Shown: positions 8,709-17,831, counted from the stretch's first letter. The stretch is DNA of 64,000 bases from Bacteroidota bacterium (GCA_029555415.1 JAKPSI010000082.1:62001-126000), one strand, 5' to 3'. The notes: generated from the letters alone by a model not told the origin. Made by a program: numbers and translations.

Positions 8709-9137
8709 ATGGCGCTGAAAATCATCGAACACGGGTCCCCCGAATACCTTAAAATGGTGAAGTTGCGCATGGATGTCTTGCGTAAACCTCTCGGACTGGG
8801 TTTTACACCCGAAGAGCTGGATTCGGAGAAGGACAATATCCTGCTGGCTGCCTTTGAGGATGAGGATGTCATGGCCTGCTGTATGCTGTTCGAAGAACAA
8901 CCCGGAACGGTCCGCCTGCGTCAGATGGCCGTACTGAACGACCTCCAGGGAAAAGGTATCGGCCGGGCCCTGATGAACTTTGCCGAAAATATCGCCCGCG
9001 ACCGCGGATACAAAAAGCTGCGTATGCATGCCCGTAAGAACGCACAGGGCTTTTATGAAAAGATGGGCTATAAAGTGAAAAGCGATGAATTCACGGAAGT
9101 GACCATCCCCCACTATGTCATGGAAAAAGACCTCTGA
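8709..9137 (+). CDS. GNAT-family N-acetyltransferase
   Basis: 142 residues from ATG 8709; a TTG start at 8679 is possible but less likely. The acetyl-CoA-binding motif A is visible as RLRQMAVLNDLQGKGIGRAL, with the QGKGIG pyrophosphate loop. It is followed by the helix NFAENIARDRGYKKLRMHAR and the typical GFYEKMGYK of GNAT motif B. The substrate is unknown. The small size and the close match between motif A and the ElaA/YjdJ-type enzymes suggest a small-molecule or protein acetylase. It is divergent from acpP and converges with the YcxB-like gene. Confidence 0.82.
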   Translation: MALKIIEHGSPEYLKMVKLRMDVLRKPLGLGFTPEELDSEKDNILLAAFEDEDVMACCMLFEEQPGTVRLRQMAVLNDLQGKGIGRALMNFAENIARDRGYKKLRMHARKNAQGFYEKMGYKVKSDEFTEVTIPHYVMEKDL

Positions 9138-9144
9138 GCAGGTC

Positions 9145-9624
9145 TTATTTTTTTACCACCTTCTCTTTCAACAGGGTTCTCAGTTCGTGTACGCCGTCTT
9201 CCGGCGGACAAGCCGCTTTAGGCACCAGCAGGAAGGAACGGCTGTCGAAATACAAATGGAAGAAATGCGGACTCTCCACATAGCTGCTCAGGTCATTCCA
9301 GTCCCAGCTGCGGGAGCCTTTATCATGCCTTAACGTGAACCCCGAACCGGTGAAGTCCATACTGAATTCATGCTGAAACGTAGTAGCCCTGCGGTACACC
9401 AGCACGGGCAGGATGAACCAGAAACTGATCATCAGCACGATCCAGAGCAGCGAGCCCACCAGAAAAGGCAGGGGCCCTATTTTCTTCAACGCATATAGCG
9501 ATATGGACAGGATCGCGAAAACATTGACCAGGATGAGCATGATTCGGATCTCTGGCCTGCTGATGAAATGATACCGCAGCGCCTGGATCACCTGTTTCTT
9601 ATTATAACCGAAATGGATCGTCAT
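9145..9624 (-). CDS. YcxB-like membrane protein
   Basis: About 159 residues from ATG 9624. The N-terminal half has two membrane helices (about 30-50 and 56-78). The C-terminal half has the pleckstrin-like segment typical of YcxB proteins: FTGSGFTLRHDKGSRSWDW followed by HLYFDSRSFLLVPK. The function of the family is unknown. It starts 11 bases after the phosphatase gene ends, so the two are probably cotranscribed. Confidence 0.7.
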   Translation of the reverse strand: MTIHFGYNKKQVIQALRYHFISRPEIRIMLILVNVFAILSISLYALKKIGPLPFLVGSLLWIVLMISFWFILPVLVYRRATTFQHEFSMDFTGSGFTLRHDKGSRSWDWNDLSSYVESPHFFHLYFDSRSFLLVPKAACPPEDGVHELRTLLKEKVVKK

Positions 9625-9635
9625 TGTAATCAATT

Positions 9636-10988
9636 TTATTTTTCAGGCGACCTGAGTTCTTTTTCTCCCACACCCCAGCTGCCCAGCTTCTCTCCTTTCA
9701 CACCAAAGAATTCGACCAGCATTTTACGGTCGCCCCTATTCCCGCTGAAAGAAAATTTGGCATAATTCTGTTTTTCATCGATCCCCAGTACGCGATAGGG
9801 ATTCACTTTTTCAGATCCGCCGAATGTATGCGTTCCGGATGTAAGTGGCGATACCGTTATATCATATAAAGGATAGTTACCCGGGCGGTCCAGTTTGATC
9901 ACTTCAGAATGATGGCGGTCGCCACTCAGGAAGAATACACCATTGATCTTATTATCGCGCAAAAAATCCATCAGTTCATTATACTCCACGGGATACTGTC
10001 CCAGTTTTTCGAACGGAGACAGCGGATTGAGTACCTGACTGCCGATCATAACGATCTTGAAAGGTGCCTGGCTGAACAGTAATGAATTCTTCAGCCATTC
10101 CATTTGTTGTTCGCCCAGCATGCGTTTGGCGGGATTGGGCTGTCCATTCACCGAGTCCTGCATCTTATCTTCACTCCGGAACCAGCGGTCATCCGTCATG
10201 AATATGTCCACATCGCCCCAGGAGGTCATGGTATAAATGCCCTGTCCGTTCTGTCCATATGAAGGGTTGCAGAAATAGCTCATGAATACTTTGCGGCTCT
10301 CTTCTTTCAGGATATAACTTTTGCCGATATCGTTCGGTCCATAATCATGATCATCCCAGGTTGCGATCTGCGGCATGGCTTTCAGCAGGTTTTGCAGCAC
10401 CGGTTGTGCCCGATCATGATGGGCACGGTACCAGAGCCCCCACTCGCTGTAATAGTCCACTTCACGGGTATACCAGTTATCACCGGTCCACAGCATGAAT
10501 GCTGCTTTTTCCTTTGCCATGGTTTCAAATATGGAGGAATCTCCGCCATAGGGTTTACCGGGACGGTCATATTGCGGTTCATTGAAATAAGCACAGCCTC
10601 CGGTCAGGAAACTGAAATCCGGCGCGGGTTTCCGCCATTGCCAGAGGTCTTTGGTCGTGAAGCTGCCGCCCTTTCCGGAAGGCTTGCCATTCAGGAGGAT
10701 GCTGTATTCATAAGTGGTATTGACATCCAGCCAGCCGATCGTGAATTGCAGCGGATTGAAATCATTACCCAATGCACCTTTATATACTATCGTTTTTTTA
10801 GAAGCCGGGACACCTTGCTGCTGGTATTGCAGGGAGACCGACTTCACCTCAGGAGAAACTTCCATCCACACTTTGGCATCCCTGAGTTCAACAGGGCCGA
10901 GCATGGGGCCGGAGATCAGCCGGGGTTGAGCAAACAGCTGGAAAGTGGAAATCAGCAAGAGGATCAAAACAGAACCGGGCTTATACAT
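9636..10988 (-). CDS. PhoD-like alkaline phosphatase / metallophosphatase
   Basis: 450 residues with a signal peptide (cleavage near FQLFAQ). The N-terminal domain (about 25-125) resembles the fibronectin-like domain of PhoD. The catalytic domain carries the metal-binding motifs MLWTGDNWY, ATWDDHDYGPND and FLSGDRHHSE, in the order seen in PhoD-type phosphodiesterases/phosphatases. It should act in the periplasm or at the surface on phosphate esters. Substrate and metal (Fe/Ca in PhoD) are inferred from the family. It probably forms an operon with the YcxB-like gene downstream. Confidence 0.85.
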   Translation of the reverse strand: MYKPGSVLILLLISTFQLFAQPRLISGPMLGPVELRDAKVWMEVSPEVKSVSLQYQQQGVPASKKTIVYKGALGNDFNPLQFTIGWLDVNTTYEYSILLNGKPSGKGGSFTTKDLWQWRKPAPDFSFLTGGCAYFNEPQYDRPGKPYGGDSSIFETMAKEKAAFMLWTGDNWYTREVDYYSEWGLWYRAHHDRAQPVLQNLLKAMPQIATWDDHDYGPNDIGKSYILKEESRKVFMSYFCNPSYGQNGQGIYTMTSWGDVDIFMTDDRWFRSEDKMQDSVNGQPNPAKRMLGEQQMEWLKNSLLFSQAPFKIVMIGSQVLNPLSPFEKLGQYPVEYNELMDFLRDNKINGVFFLSGDRHHSEVIKLDRPGNYPLYDITVSPLTSGTHTFGGSEKVNPYRVLGIDEKQNYAKFSFSGNRGDRKMLVEFFGVKGEKLGSWGVGEKELRSPEK

Positions 10989-11006
10989 ACGCTTGATTTA
11001 TGGATG

Positions 11007-11014
11007 CAAAAATA
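11007..11014 (-). promoter_or_regulatory. Predicted -7 box for the PhoD-like gene
   Basis: The minus strand reads TATTTTTG (TAnnTTTG), 19 bases before the ATG. A TTTG lies 15 bases further upstream, slightly closer than the usual -33 spacing. Confidence 0.4.
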
Positions 11015-11030
11015 ACGCAGAATAAAAGGC

Positions 11031-11063
11031 AAAAAAAAGCCGGTCCATTGAATGAACCGGCTT
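11031..11063 (-). terminator. Intrinsic terminator of the collagen-like gene
   Basis: The stem AAGCCGGTYC / GAACCGGCTT with a short loop is followed on the minus strand by eight T residues (complement of 11031-11038). It is downstream of the gene ending at 11084. Confidence 0.85.
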
Positions 11064-11083
11064 TGTATAAATAGTTGTAAATA

Positions 11084-11806
11084 TTAAAGTGCTTTATAGC
11101 CCTGACCAGTAGCCGGGATATTGAAAATGCTTGCAACCTGCTCGTATGTCATAGCGCGGAGCTGATCAGCAGTGTAGCTTGTACCACCGATACCAGCTGA
11201 ACGACCACCTGCTACACCACCGGGGATGATGATATAACGGAAGTAGTGACCAGCCAGGAAGCCGAAGCCGCCTGTTCCGGGAAGTACGTTATGCAGGTAT
11301 ACGAAAACTCTGCCAACAGCGGGACGGTAGTTCACTTCTACGAAGTTACCACCACCTGCGCTTACATTATAAGGAAGAGGCTGAGCGTTAGCACCACCAG
11401 TAGGGAGTGCAGGAGACGCTGCGAATGTGTGATAAACAAGTGTCAGACCCTGATCCAGGATCGCCTGGGTCATAGAAGGTGCAGCGAAATTGGCACGGGA
11501 AACAACACCGATCGTAGTGATCGTAGTGTCAGCCCATCCGGCTGCGCCAAATACTGTAGGAGAAGCCAGCCAGCTGGAGTAGATCACATTGGCAGTACCT
11601 GCAGGACCCTGGGGACCCTGAGGACCGATAGGACCCTGAGGACCCGTTGCACCTGTAGCACCCGTTGCGCCTGTAGCACCGGAAGCACCTGTGGGACCCT
11701 GGGGACCAGTTGCGCCTACAGGACCTTCAGGACCTTCTTTGGTACAGCTGACAACAATAAAAGAAATGGATACAAATAAGAGGGAAAGAAGGCTGAACTT
11801 TCTCAT
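11084..11806 (-). CDS. Collagen-like lipoprotein
   Basis: 240 residues. The signal peptide ends in the lipobox FIVVSC (Cys about 21). Immediately after the anchor comes a run of about 15 uninterrupted Gly-X-Y triplets (about residues 25-70, such as [18 protein letters not shown]), the pattern that forms collagen triple helices. A globular C-terminal domain of about 165 residues ([14 protein letters not shown] onward) has no recognised motif. The layout suggests a trimeric stalk projecting a head domain from the membrane. Prolines occupy the X position in several triplets. Function unknown. It is monocistronic with its own terminator. Confidence 0.85.
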   Translation of the reverse strand: MRKFSLLSLLFVSISFIVVSCTKEGPEGPVGATGPQGPTGASGATGATGATGATGPQGPIGPQGPQGPAGTANVIYSSWLASPTVFGAAGWADTTITTIGVVSRANFAAPSMTQAILDQGLTLVYHTFAASPALPTGGANAQPLPYNVSAGGGNFVEVNYRPAVGRVFVYLHNVLPGTGGFGFLAGHYFRYIIIPGGVAGGRSAGIGGTSYTADQLRAMTYEQVASIFNIPATGQGYKAL

Positions 11807-11936
11807 AAAGTTTGATTTGACTATTAATTAGTTTCGGTATAATAAAAATAAGAGAAATCCGGGAGTTTTCATCCCGGTTTTAAAGGTAAAGGAAAAATTC
11901 ACAAAACCTAACGGCTTTTCAAAAAAAAATTCGCCC

Positions 11937-11966
11937 TTGGGGGATTTAGCTGAACCGCTATATTTG
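11937..11966 (+). promoter_or_regulatory. Strong Bacteroidota-type promoter (-33 and -7)
   Basis: TTG at 11937-11939 is followed after 19 bases by TATATTTG at 11959-11966. Both boxes and the spacing fit the Bacteroidota consensus (TTTG, about N19, TAnnTTTG). It drives the outer-membrane gene starting at 11988. An upstream TTG start of that reading frame at 11937 would coincide with the -33 box, so it is excluded. Confidence 0.65.
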
Positions 11967-11987
11967 TTGTATCTCAAACCCTTAGGT

Positions 11988-12734
11988 ATGTATAAAAAAA
12001 TCGCCCTTTCCCTCTTCGCTGTACTGTGTTTTGGGGCCTTATCCCATGCCCAGTTCAAAAGAGGAACCCGGATGACCGGCGCCACAATTGGAAGTGCCCT
12101 GATGAATTCCGGAACAGCAGATGTAAGTTTCCCGAATATCACCGGCTATACCAACAAAGCCACTTCCTGGAATATCAATTTTAACCCTAATATTGGCTGG
12201 TTCATCTCTGAAAAAACTGCGGTTGGATTCACGATGTCAGTTAACCCCAACGGCACAAAAAACACATTTGAATCGGTTGGGTCCACCTTTCAGGAGGATA
12301 AAGCAAGCCGTTTGAGCCTGGGCATCGGGGGATTTGTGAGGAATTATTTCTCCGCCTCTTCTTCTTTCATGCCATTCGGTCAGTTCAGTCTGAATCTGGG
12401 AATGAACAGCAGTACGACCAGCGGTTTCTTTTACGGCGGGTCCGGCAGCAGCGCATATAAAACCAGCTATGATGGCAAATCTTCAGGAGATTTCTATACG
12501 AACGCTTCCGTTTCATTCGGTATGACCAAACTGATCTCACCGCATACCGGCCTTGACTTTTTTGCCGGCTATACCTATTCCTACAACAAAAGCACTACTA
12601 AAACCACTACCAAACGGGATGACGGGAACAATGGCTCGATCGATCAGACGAGTGAAAGCAACCCCACTTCCAAATTCACTAATCACGGATTCCAGCTTGG
12701 TGTGGGATTCCAGATCTTCCTTGATCCTAAATAA
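11988..12734 (+). CDS. Outer-membrane beta-barrel protein of unknown function
   Basis: 248 residues from ATG 11988. The signal peptide is MYKKIALSLFAVLCFGALSHAQ. The mature part is made of alternating hydrophobic strands (such as ATSWNINFNPNIGWFISEKT and TGLDFFAGYTYSYNKST) with Ser/Thr/Gly-rich loops, and ends on GFQLGVGFQIFL, a typical amphipathic closing strand. It resembles the OmpA/OmpW-like 8-strand porin-family barrels. Specific function cannot be assigned. It converges on the DksA-like gene with a shared terminator between them. Confidence 0.7.
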   Translation: MYKKIALSLFAVLCFGALSHAQFKRGTRMTGATIGSALMNSGTADVSFPNITGYTNKATSWNINFNPNIGWFISEKTAVGFTMSVNPNGTKNTFESVGSTFQEDKASRLSLGIGGFVRNYFSASSSFMPFGQFSLNLGMNSSTTSGFFYGGSGSSAYKTSYDGKSSGDFYTNASVSFGMTKLISPHTGLDFFAGYTYSYNKSTTKTTTKRDDGNNGSIDQTSESNPTSKFTNHGFQLGVGFQIFLDPK

Positions 12735-12758
12735 ATATCTCTGAATAGTCCTAAAATA

Positions 12759-12794
12759 AAAAGCCCCCCAAACGAACATTTGGGGGGCTTTTTT
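12759..12794. terminator. Bidirectional intrinsic terminator
   Basis: A perfect 12-bp stem, AAGCCCCCCAAA with TTTGGGGGGCTT (12761-12772 and 12779-12790). There is an A run before it and a T run after it, so it can end the genes converging from both sides. Confidence 0.88.
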
Positions 12795-12807
12795 ATGCAG
12801 CTACTGC

Positions 12808-13656
12808 TTATTTGTTCATCATTTGCTTGGCCTCGATGCTCAGTGTAGCATGGGGCACCGCACGTAAACGTGCTTTGTCGATCAGCTTACCGGTAACACG
12901 GCAGATGCCATATGTTTTGTTCTCGATGCGCATCATCGCTTTTTCCAGGTGATCGATAAAAGTGATCTGACGGCTGGCCATTTGGCTGAGCTGCTCACGC
13001 TCCATGCTGACGCTGCCGTCTTCCATGGTCATGTAACGCGCTTCATCCATATCACCACCTTCATCCTTGCGGGTGATCAGACCCTGCAGGTAATTCAGTT
13101 CTTTCTTCGCAGCATCCAGTTTTTTCTGGATGATCTCACGGAACTCTGTCAGATCAGAATCTGAATAACGCATCGTCGGTCCTGAAGGGAGCGGCGCCTG
13201 AGCATCCAGTACTGATTTGGTGAATTCCGGTTCGTATTTCACCGAAGTTTTAATCGTTGTTTTCGGGATCACCACTTTCACTGCTTTCGGAGGTTCTTTC
13301 TTGATCACAGGGTTCACTTTCGGTTTGATCGAAACCAGTGACTTGGGATCCACCGCGCCTTTTTTCAATACAGGTTTTGCAGCCGGTACTTCAACTTTGG
13401 CAACAGGTTTAGCGGGTGCGGCAACAGGCTTTACAGCTTTTGCGGCAGGTTTTGCAGGCGCCACTTTTTTAGGAGCAGGCTTTGCAACTTTAGCGGCAGG
13501 TTTTACTGCTGCTTTTTTGGGAGCGGGCTTGGGTGCAGATTTTTTCACAGTTTTCTTTGCTGCCGGTTTTTTCGCAGCTGCTTTTTTAGGGGATTTGGCG
13601 GCCCCACCTTTTGCGGAGGCGGATTTTTTAGGGGCCTGTTTCTTTTTGATAGCCAT
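12808..13656 (-). CDS. DksA/TraR-like protein with a histone-H1-like Lys/Ala/Pro tail
   Basis: 282 residues in two parts. Residues 1 to about 150 are a low-complexity basic segment of Lys, Ala, Pro and Val (repeats of the AAKKPAAKK type), like histone H1 tails and bacterial nucleoid proteins. Residues about 165-282 form a DksA-type coiled coil and C-terminal domain (DLTEFREIIQKKLDAAKKEL, then YGICRVTGKLIDKARLRAVP). The zinc finger is degenerate: only the first Cys is kept where classical DksA has four. DksA proteins act in the RNA polymerase secondary channel. The basic tail implies DNA binding as well. It lies just downstream of ileS (3 bases), probably in one operon. Confidence 0.8.
   Translation of the reverse strand: MAIKKKQAPKKSASAKGGAAKSPKKAAAKKPAAKKTVKKSAPKPAPKKAAVKPAAKVAKPAPKKVAPAKPAAKAVKPVAAPAKPVAKVEVPAAKPVLKKGAVDPKSLVSIKPKVNPVIKKEPPKAVKVVIPKTTIKTSVKYEPEFTKSVLDAQAPLPSGPTMRYSDSDLTEFREIIQKKLDAAKKELNYLQGLITRKDEGGDMDEARYMTMEDGSVSMEREQLSQMASRQITFIDHLEKAMMRIENKTYGICRVTGKLIDKARLRAVPHATLSIEAKQMMNK
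13330..13650. repeat. Low-complexity Lys/Ala/Pro-coding repeats
   Basis: Short imperfect repeats of GCTTTTTTxGGxGC-like units encode the basic tail of the DksA-like protein. On the plus strand they create a long, spurious Gly/Ala/Phe-rich open frame. Such tracts often vary in length between strains. Confidence 0.6.
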
Positions 13657-13659
13657 ATA

Positions 13660-16600
13660 TTACCCTTTTTTTAAAACATTGACTTTCAGTGGAATATCGT
13701 TTACATCGATCTCAGTTCCATCCGCTATGGATTCCACCAGTTCCAGCGAATCCGCTAGAATTTCGGCGCAAATATAGTCTTTAAACTGAGCCAGCGATTC
13801 TTTTAGTCCATCCTTTACCTCGACTTTCACATCAATGCGGTCTGTCAGCTCAAAAGCATTGTCCTTCCTGATCTTCTGGATCCTGTTCACGAACTCACGG
13901 GCATTGCCTTCCGCTTCCAGCTCCGGTGTGATGGTGATATCGAGGGCAACGGTCAGACTGCCTTTGGAAGCCACGGTCCAGCCCGGAATATCCTCACTGC
14001 TGATGTCAACATCGGTGAGTTGTAATATTACGGGTTCGCCCTCAATTGACAAATTATAGTTCCCCTCCTTTTCAAGCTTCGCGATGTCCTCCTGTGTAAA
14101 GGCGGCAAGTGCCGCGGACACGGCTTTCATGCGCGCCCCGAGCCTTTTACCCAATGCCACGAAATTCGGCTTGATCTTCTTGCTGATGAAACTATTATCA
14201 GGCGACAGGTATTCGATACTGCGCACATTCACCTCTGCTTTTACCAGGTCCTCCACCAGCTGCAGCTGTTTCTGCATCTGTGCAGTAAGGGCGGGGATCA
14301 TGACTTTTTGCAGCGGCTGGCGAACTTTGATATTTACTTTCTTACGTAATGAAAGGATGAGTGATGAAACATCCTGTGCCATCGACATCCTTTCTTCCAG
14401 TGCCGTGTCGATCATGGACTCATCCGCAACCGGATAATCCACATGATGCACGGACTCCATTTTATAACGGCCCGTAACGGCTTCCAGGTTATTGAACAAG
14501 GCATCACTGAAGAACGGAGAGATCGGTGCCATCAGGCGCACAACGGTTTCCAGGCATTCATACAAGGTCTGGTAAGCGGCGATCTTATCCGTTTCATACT
14601 CCCCTTTCCAGAAACGGCGGCGGCATAAACGGACATACCAGTTACTCAGCTGACTGTCCACGAAGTCCTCGATCAGGCGACCTGCCTGTGTGGGCTCATA
14701 ATCATCGAATGCGGCGGTCACTTTCTTCACCAGTGTGTGCAGGGAAGAAAGGATCCAGCGGTCGATCTCGGGTCTTTGCGCCACCGGGATCGGTGCTTCA
14801 CTGAAGGTGAATCCATCCACATTCGCATACAGTGCGAAGAACTGATAGGTATTATATAAGGTACCGAAGAATTTGCGCTGCACTTCTTTGATACCTTCCA
14901 GGTCAAATTTGAGATTATCCCAGGGCGAAGCATTAGTGATCAGGTACCAGCGTGTGGCATCCGCACCGAATTTTTCAATGGTCTCGAACGGGTTCACCAC
15001 ATTGCCCAGTCGCTTACTCATCTTGTTCCCGTTCTTATCCAGTACCAGTCCGTTCGATACACAGGTCTTGTATGCTACGGAATCGAACAGCAGACAGGCG
15101 ATGGCATGCAGGGTATAGAACCAGCCACGGGTCTGATCCACGCCTTCCGCGATGAAATCGGCAGGGAACGCGGATTTGAAAGCTTCTTTATTCTCGAAGG
15201 GAAAATGCAGTTGCGCATAAGGCATCGCCCCGGAGTCGAACCATACGTCGATCAGATCGGGTACGCGTTTCATCGGCTGACCGGAAGGGCTCACCAGGAT
15301 GATATCGTCCACGTAGGGCTTATGCAGATCGAGGATGCCCTCGTGCAGATAATGTTTATTGACATCGCCACCCAGTTGGGTACTGGCTTTCTGAATGCCT
15401 TCATTCAGTTCGGCTACGGAACTGATACATACTTCTTCCTTACCGTCTTCTGTACGCCAGATCGGGAGTGGCGTTCCCCAGTAACGGCTGCGGCTCAGGT
15501 TCCAGTCCACCATGTTCTCCAGCCAGTTACCAAAACGGCCTTCGCCGGTTGATTTCGGTTTCCAGTTGATGGTCTTGTTCAGTTCGACCATGCGGTCTTT
15601 GATCGCAGTAGTTTTAATGAACCAGGCATCCAGCGGATAATAGAGAACGGGTTTATCGGTACGCCAGCAATGCGGATAGCTGTGTTCGTATTTTTCAACT
15701 TTGAATGCGCGGTTCTCTTTTTTCAGTTTCACCGCGATATCAACATTCACATCCGCGTATGCCGGATCGTCTTTATAATTCTTGACGAAGCGGTTGCTGA
15801 ATTCACCGAGGCCATCCACGAATTTCCCTTCACGGTCCACCATGGTCAGGATACCGATACCGAATTTCTTTCCGACACGATAGTCATCCGCACCGAACGC
15901 AGGTGCAGTATGCACGATACCCGTACCATCTTCAGTAGTAACGAAATCACCGGAAATGACACGGAAAGGATCGCCGCCGGCATTGGCAGCACTGTTCGCT
16001 TCATAAGGAAGCAGCTGTTCGTAACGGCATTCTTCCAGTTGTGATCCTTTGCAGGTCAGCAGTACTTTCCAGGGGATCAGTTTATCCGCAGGCGTATAAG
16101 CAGCAAAGTCAGCGTTCTCTCCATCTGCCTTGAAATACTTACCCAGCAAGGCTTTCGCAAGGATCACGTTCACGGGAACATGCGTATAGGGATTGAAAGT
16201 TTGTACAATGACATAATCGATGTTCGGACCAACGGTCAATCCAAGGTTAGAAGGCAATGTCCACGGCGTGGTCGTCCATGCCAGGAAGAAGAGCTCGTTG
16301 CTCATAGCGCCTGGCCCGGAACTATTCAATGCTTCGAACAGAAATGCGGACTTCGCATCCTGCACTGCTTTGAACATCGCGACAGCAGAAGTATCCTTCA
16401 CATCCTTGTAAGTGCCGGGCTGATTCAGTTCATGTGAACTGAGTCCGGTACCCGCGGCAGGTGAGTAAGGCTGAATGCTGACGCTCTGGTACAGCAATCC
16501 TTTTTTATAGAGCTCACTCAGTAACCACCAGAGTGTTTCGATGTATTCATTCTTGAAAGTGATATAGGGATCATTGAGATCCACCCAGTAACCCATCTTG

Positions 16601-17019
16601 CGGGTAATATCATCCCATTTATCCTTGTAACGCAACACCGCTTCGCGGCATTTACGGTTATATTCTTCAACAGAGATCTTGGTACCGATATCTTCTTTGG
16701 TGATGCCGAGTTCTTTTTCTACACCCAATTCGATCGGGAGACCATGCGTATCCCAACCGCCTTTGCGTTTGACCTGGAAACCTTTCATGGTCTTGTAGCG
16801 GCAGACCAGGTCCTTCAGCGTTCTTGAAATAACGTGGTGAATACCGGGCATACCATTGGCGCTGGGAGGTCCCTCATAAAAAACGAAAGGAGTAGCTCCT
16901 TCGCGAAGTGACACACTTTTTTCGAAGGCCTGGTTTTCAGACCATTTCGCAAGAATCTCCTGCTCGATCGAAGGCAGATTCAGTCCGGTAAATTCCCTGT
17001 ATTTAGCACTCATAGCCAT
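13660..17019 (-). CDS. ileS: Isoleucyl-tRNA synthetase
   Basis: 1119 residues, a class I synthetase. The HIGH-type motif is ANGMPGIHHVISRTLKD (HH form, as in eukaryote-like IleRS). It is followed by GGWDTHGLPIELGVEKELG, the CP1 editing domain with TEDGTGIVHTAPAFGADD, and the KMSKS loop as NKMSKRLGNVVNPFE. The C-terminal anticodon-binding region starts near residue 720. The length and HH variant match the long IleRS type common in Bacteroidota. Two ATG codons (17019 and 17013) are usable. It is followed after 3 bases by the DksA-like gene. Confidence 0.95.
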   Translation of the reverse strand: MAMSAKYREFTGLNLPSIEQEILAKWSENQAFEKSVSLREGATPFVFYEGPPSANGMPGIHHVISRTLKDLVCRYKTMKGFQVKRKGGWDTHGLPIELGVEKELGITKEDIGTKISVEEYNRKCREAVLRYKDKWDDITRKMGYWVDLNDPYITFKNEYIETLWWLLSELYKKGLLYQSVSIQPYSPAAGTGLSSHELNQPGTYKDVKDTSAVAMFKAVQDAKSAFLFEALNSSGPGAMSNELFFLAWTTTPWTLPSNLGLTVGPNIDYVIVQTFNPYTHVPVNVILAKALLGKYFKADGENADFAAYTPADKLIPWKVLLTCKGSQLEECRYEQLLPYEANSAANAGGDPFRVISGDFVTTEDGTGIVHTAPAFGADDYRVGKKFGIGILTMVDREGKFVDGLGEFSNRFVKNYKDDPAYADVNVDIAVKLKKENRAFKVEKYEHSYPHCWRTDKPVLYYPLDAWFIKTTAIKDRMVELNKTINWKPKSTGEGRFGNWLENMVDWNLSRSRYWGTPLPIWRTEDGKEEVCISSVAELNEGIQKASTQLGGDVNKHYLHEGILDLHKPYVDDIILVSPSGQPMKRVPDLIDVWFDSGAMPYAQLHFPFENKEAFKSAFPADFIAEGVDQTRGWFYTLHAIACLLFDSVAYKTCVSNGLVLDKNGNKMSKRLGNVVNPFETIEKFGADATRWYLITNASPWDNLKFDLEGIKEVQRKFFGTLYNTYQFFALYANVDGFTFSEAPIPVAQRPEIDRWILSSLHTLVKKVTAAFDDYEPTQAGRLIEDFVDSQLSNWYVRLCRRRFWKGEYETDKIAAYQTLYECLETVVRLMAPISPFFSDALFNNLEAVTGRYKMESVHHVDYPVADESMIDTALEERMSMAQDVSSLILSLRKKVNIKVRQPLQKVMIPALTAQMQKQLQLVEDLVKAEVNVRSIEYLSPDNSFISKKIKPNFVALGKRLGARMKAVSAALAAFTQEDIAKLEKEGNYNLSIEGEPVILQLTDVDISSEDIPGWTVASKGSLTVALDITITPELEAEGNAREFVNRIQKIRKDNAFELTDRIDVKVEVKDGLKESLAQFKDYICAEILADSLELVESIADGTEIDVNDIPLKVNVLKKG

Positions 17020-17032
17020 TCTAAAATGGCTG

Positions 17033-17040
17033 CAAAGTTA
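17033..17040 (-). promoter_or_regulatory. Predicted -7 box of the ileS promoter
   Basis: The minus strand reads TAACTTTG, matching TAnnTTTG, 14 bases before the ileS ATG. It predicts a very short leader. Confidence 0.4.
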
Positions 17041-17075
17041 CGAAATATTACGGCCCCTGCCGCGCCGGGATCCAA

Positions 17076-17111
17076 ACAAAAACCCCTCCGGGCGGGGTAG
17101 CCGGGAGGGGT
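17076..17111 (-). terminator. Intrinsic terminator of the TonB receptor-hmuY operon
   Basis: The stem ACCCCTCC / GGAGGGGT (17082-17089 with 17104-17111) encloses a GC-rich inner loop. On the minus strand it is followed by TTTTTG. It lies 21 bases after the hmuY-like stop. Confidence 0.75.
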
Positions 17112-17132
17112 GTACGATACGTTGGTTTTCCT

Positions 17133-17786
17133 TTAAAATGTCGTGCTGTTACTGAACGTATAACGGAAGGTATAATAACGCTGTTCGCTGGTTTTGATCT
17201 CATCGGTAGCGGAAGCGGAAGGTGTTACCCCGCCCCTGTAATAATTCAGGATCTCCACTTTGGCAAATCTGCCGTCTGCGGTCTTAATGACCAGTACACG
17301 GCCAGGGATCGGAGTCAGGAGATTGGTCGCGCCATCATAGCTGTACCAGCCTTTGCCACTGCCTTTGGTGATGGCATAGGAAGGATAAGCATCGGTTTTA
17401 AAAACGGAGTCTGCGGGAACCGTGGTCAGGTTATCGTATGCACCTACCAGCACAAAAGCTCCACCGGCACCGGGGCCACTGGTTCCTGCATTGACACGGA
17501 TCGTGGAACCGTTGAATGCCAGGTCCCAGTTGGAAGATGCGGAATCCGCATTACTGACCCATGCATTGGTGCGAAGGTTGAAAAAAGAATATTTACCTAC
17601 GCCAACCGGCTGACCACTGACGAGGCCAACGATGGTATCTGCGGGCAGGTTCTTCACGGTAACGATCTTACCACTGACCGCTACACTGAATGCATTGGGG
17701 TCAACGGGTTTCGTTACATTTTTGTCTTTGGTGCAGGCTGTGAAAACGACAGCGAGGGCGAGGGCGGAAATGATCGTGTTTTTCAT
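17133..17786 (-). CDS. HmuY-family (heme-binding-like) lipoprotein
   Basis: 217 residues. The signal peptide ends in the lipobox VVFTAC. The body matches the HmuY fold pattern: KYSFFNLRTNAWVSNADSAS, then SNWDLAFNGSTIRVNAGTSG, then a Gly-rich turn, and near the end EQRYYTFRYTF. HmuY of Porphyromonas captures heme on the cell surface and delivers it to the TonB-dependent receptor HmuR. Here the gene follows a TonB receptor by 45 bases, the same partnership in reversed order. Ligand specificity is inferred; the two axial His residues of HmuY are not evident, so heme binding may use other ligands or the ligand may differ. Confidence 0.78.
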   Translation of the reverse strand: MKNTIISALALAVVFTACTKDKNVTKPVDPNAFSVAVSGKIVTVKNLPADTIVGLVSGQPVGVGKYSFFNLRTNAWVSNADSASSNWDLAFNGSTIRVNAGTSGPGAGGAFVLVGAYDNLTTVPADSVFKTDAYPSYAITKGSGKGWYSYDGATNLLTPIPGRVLVIKTADGRFAKVEILNYYRGGVTPSASATDEIKTSEQRYYTFRYTFSNSTTF

Positions 17787-17831
17787 CGTTGTTTCTGTTT
17801 ATGAATGAATTGATTTGTTTACTGTTTTATT

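Noticed and set aside
13217-13777. Gly/Ala/Phe-rich plus-strand frame
   Set aside because: A by-product of the Lys/Ala/Pro repeats on the minus strand and overlapping the ileS end. No signal or motif.
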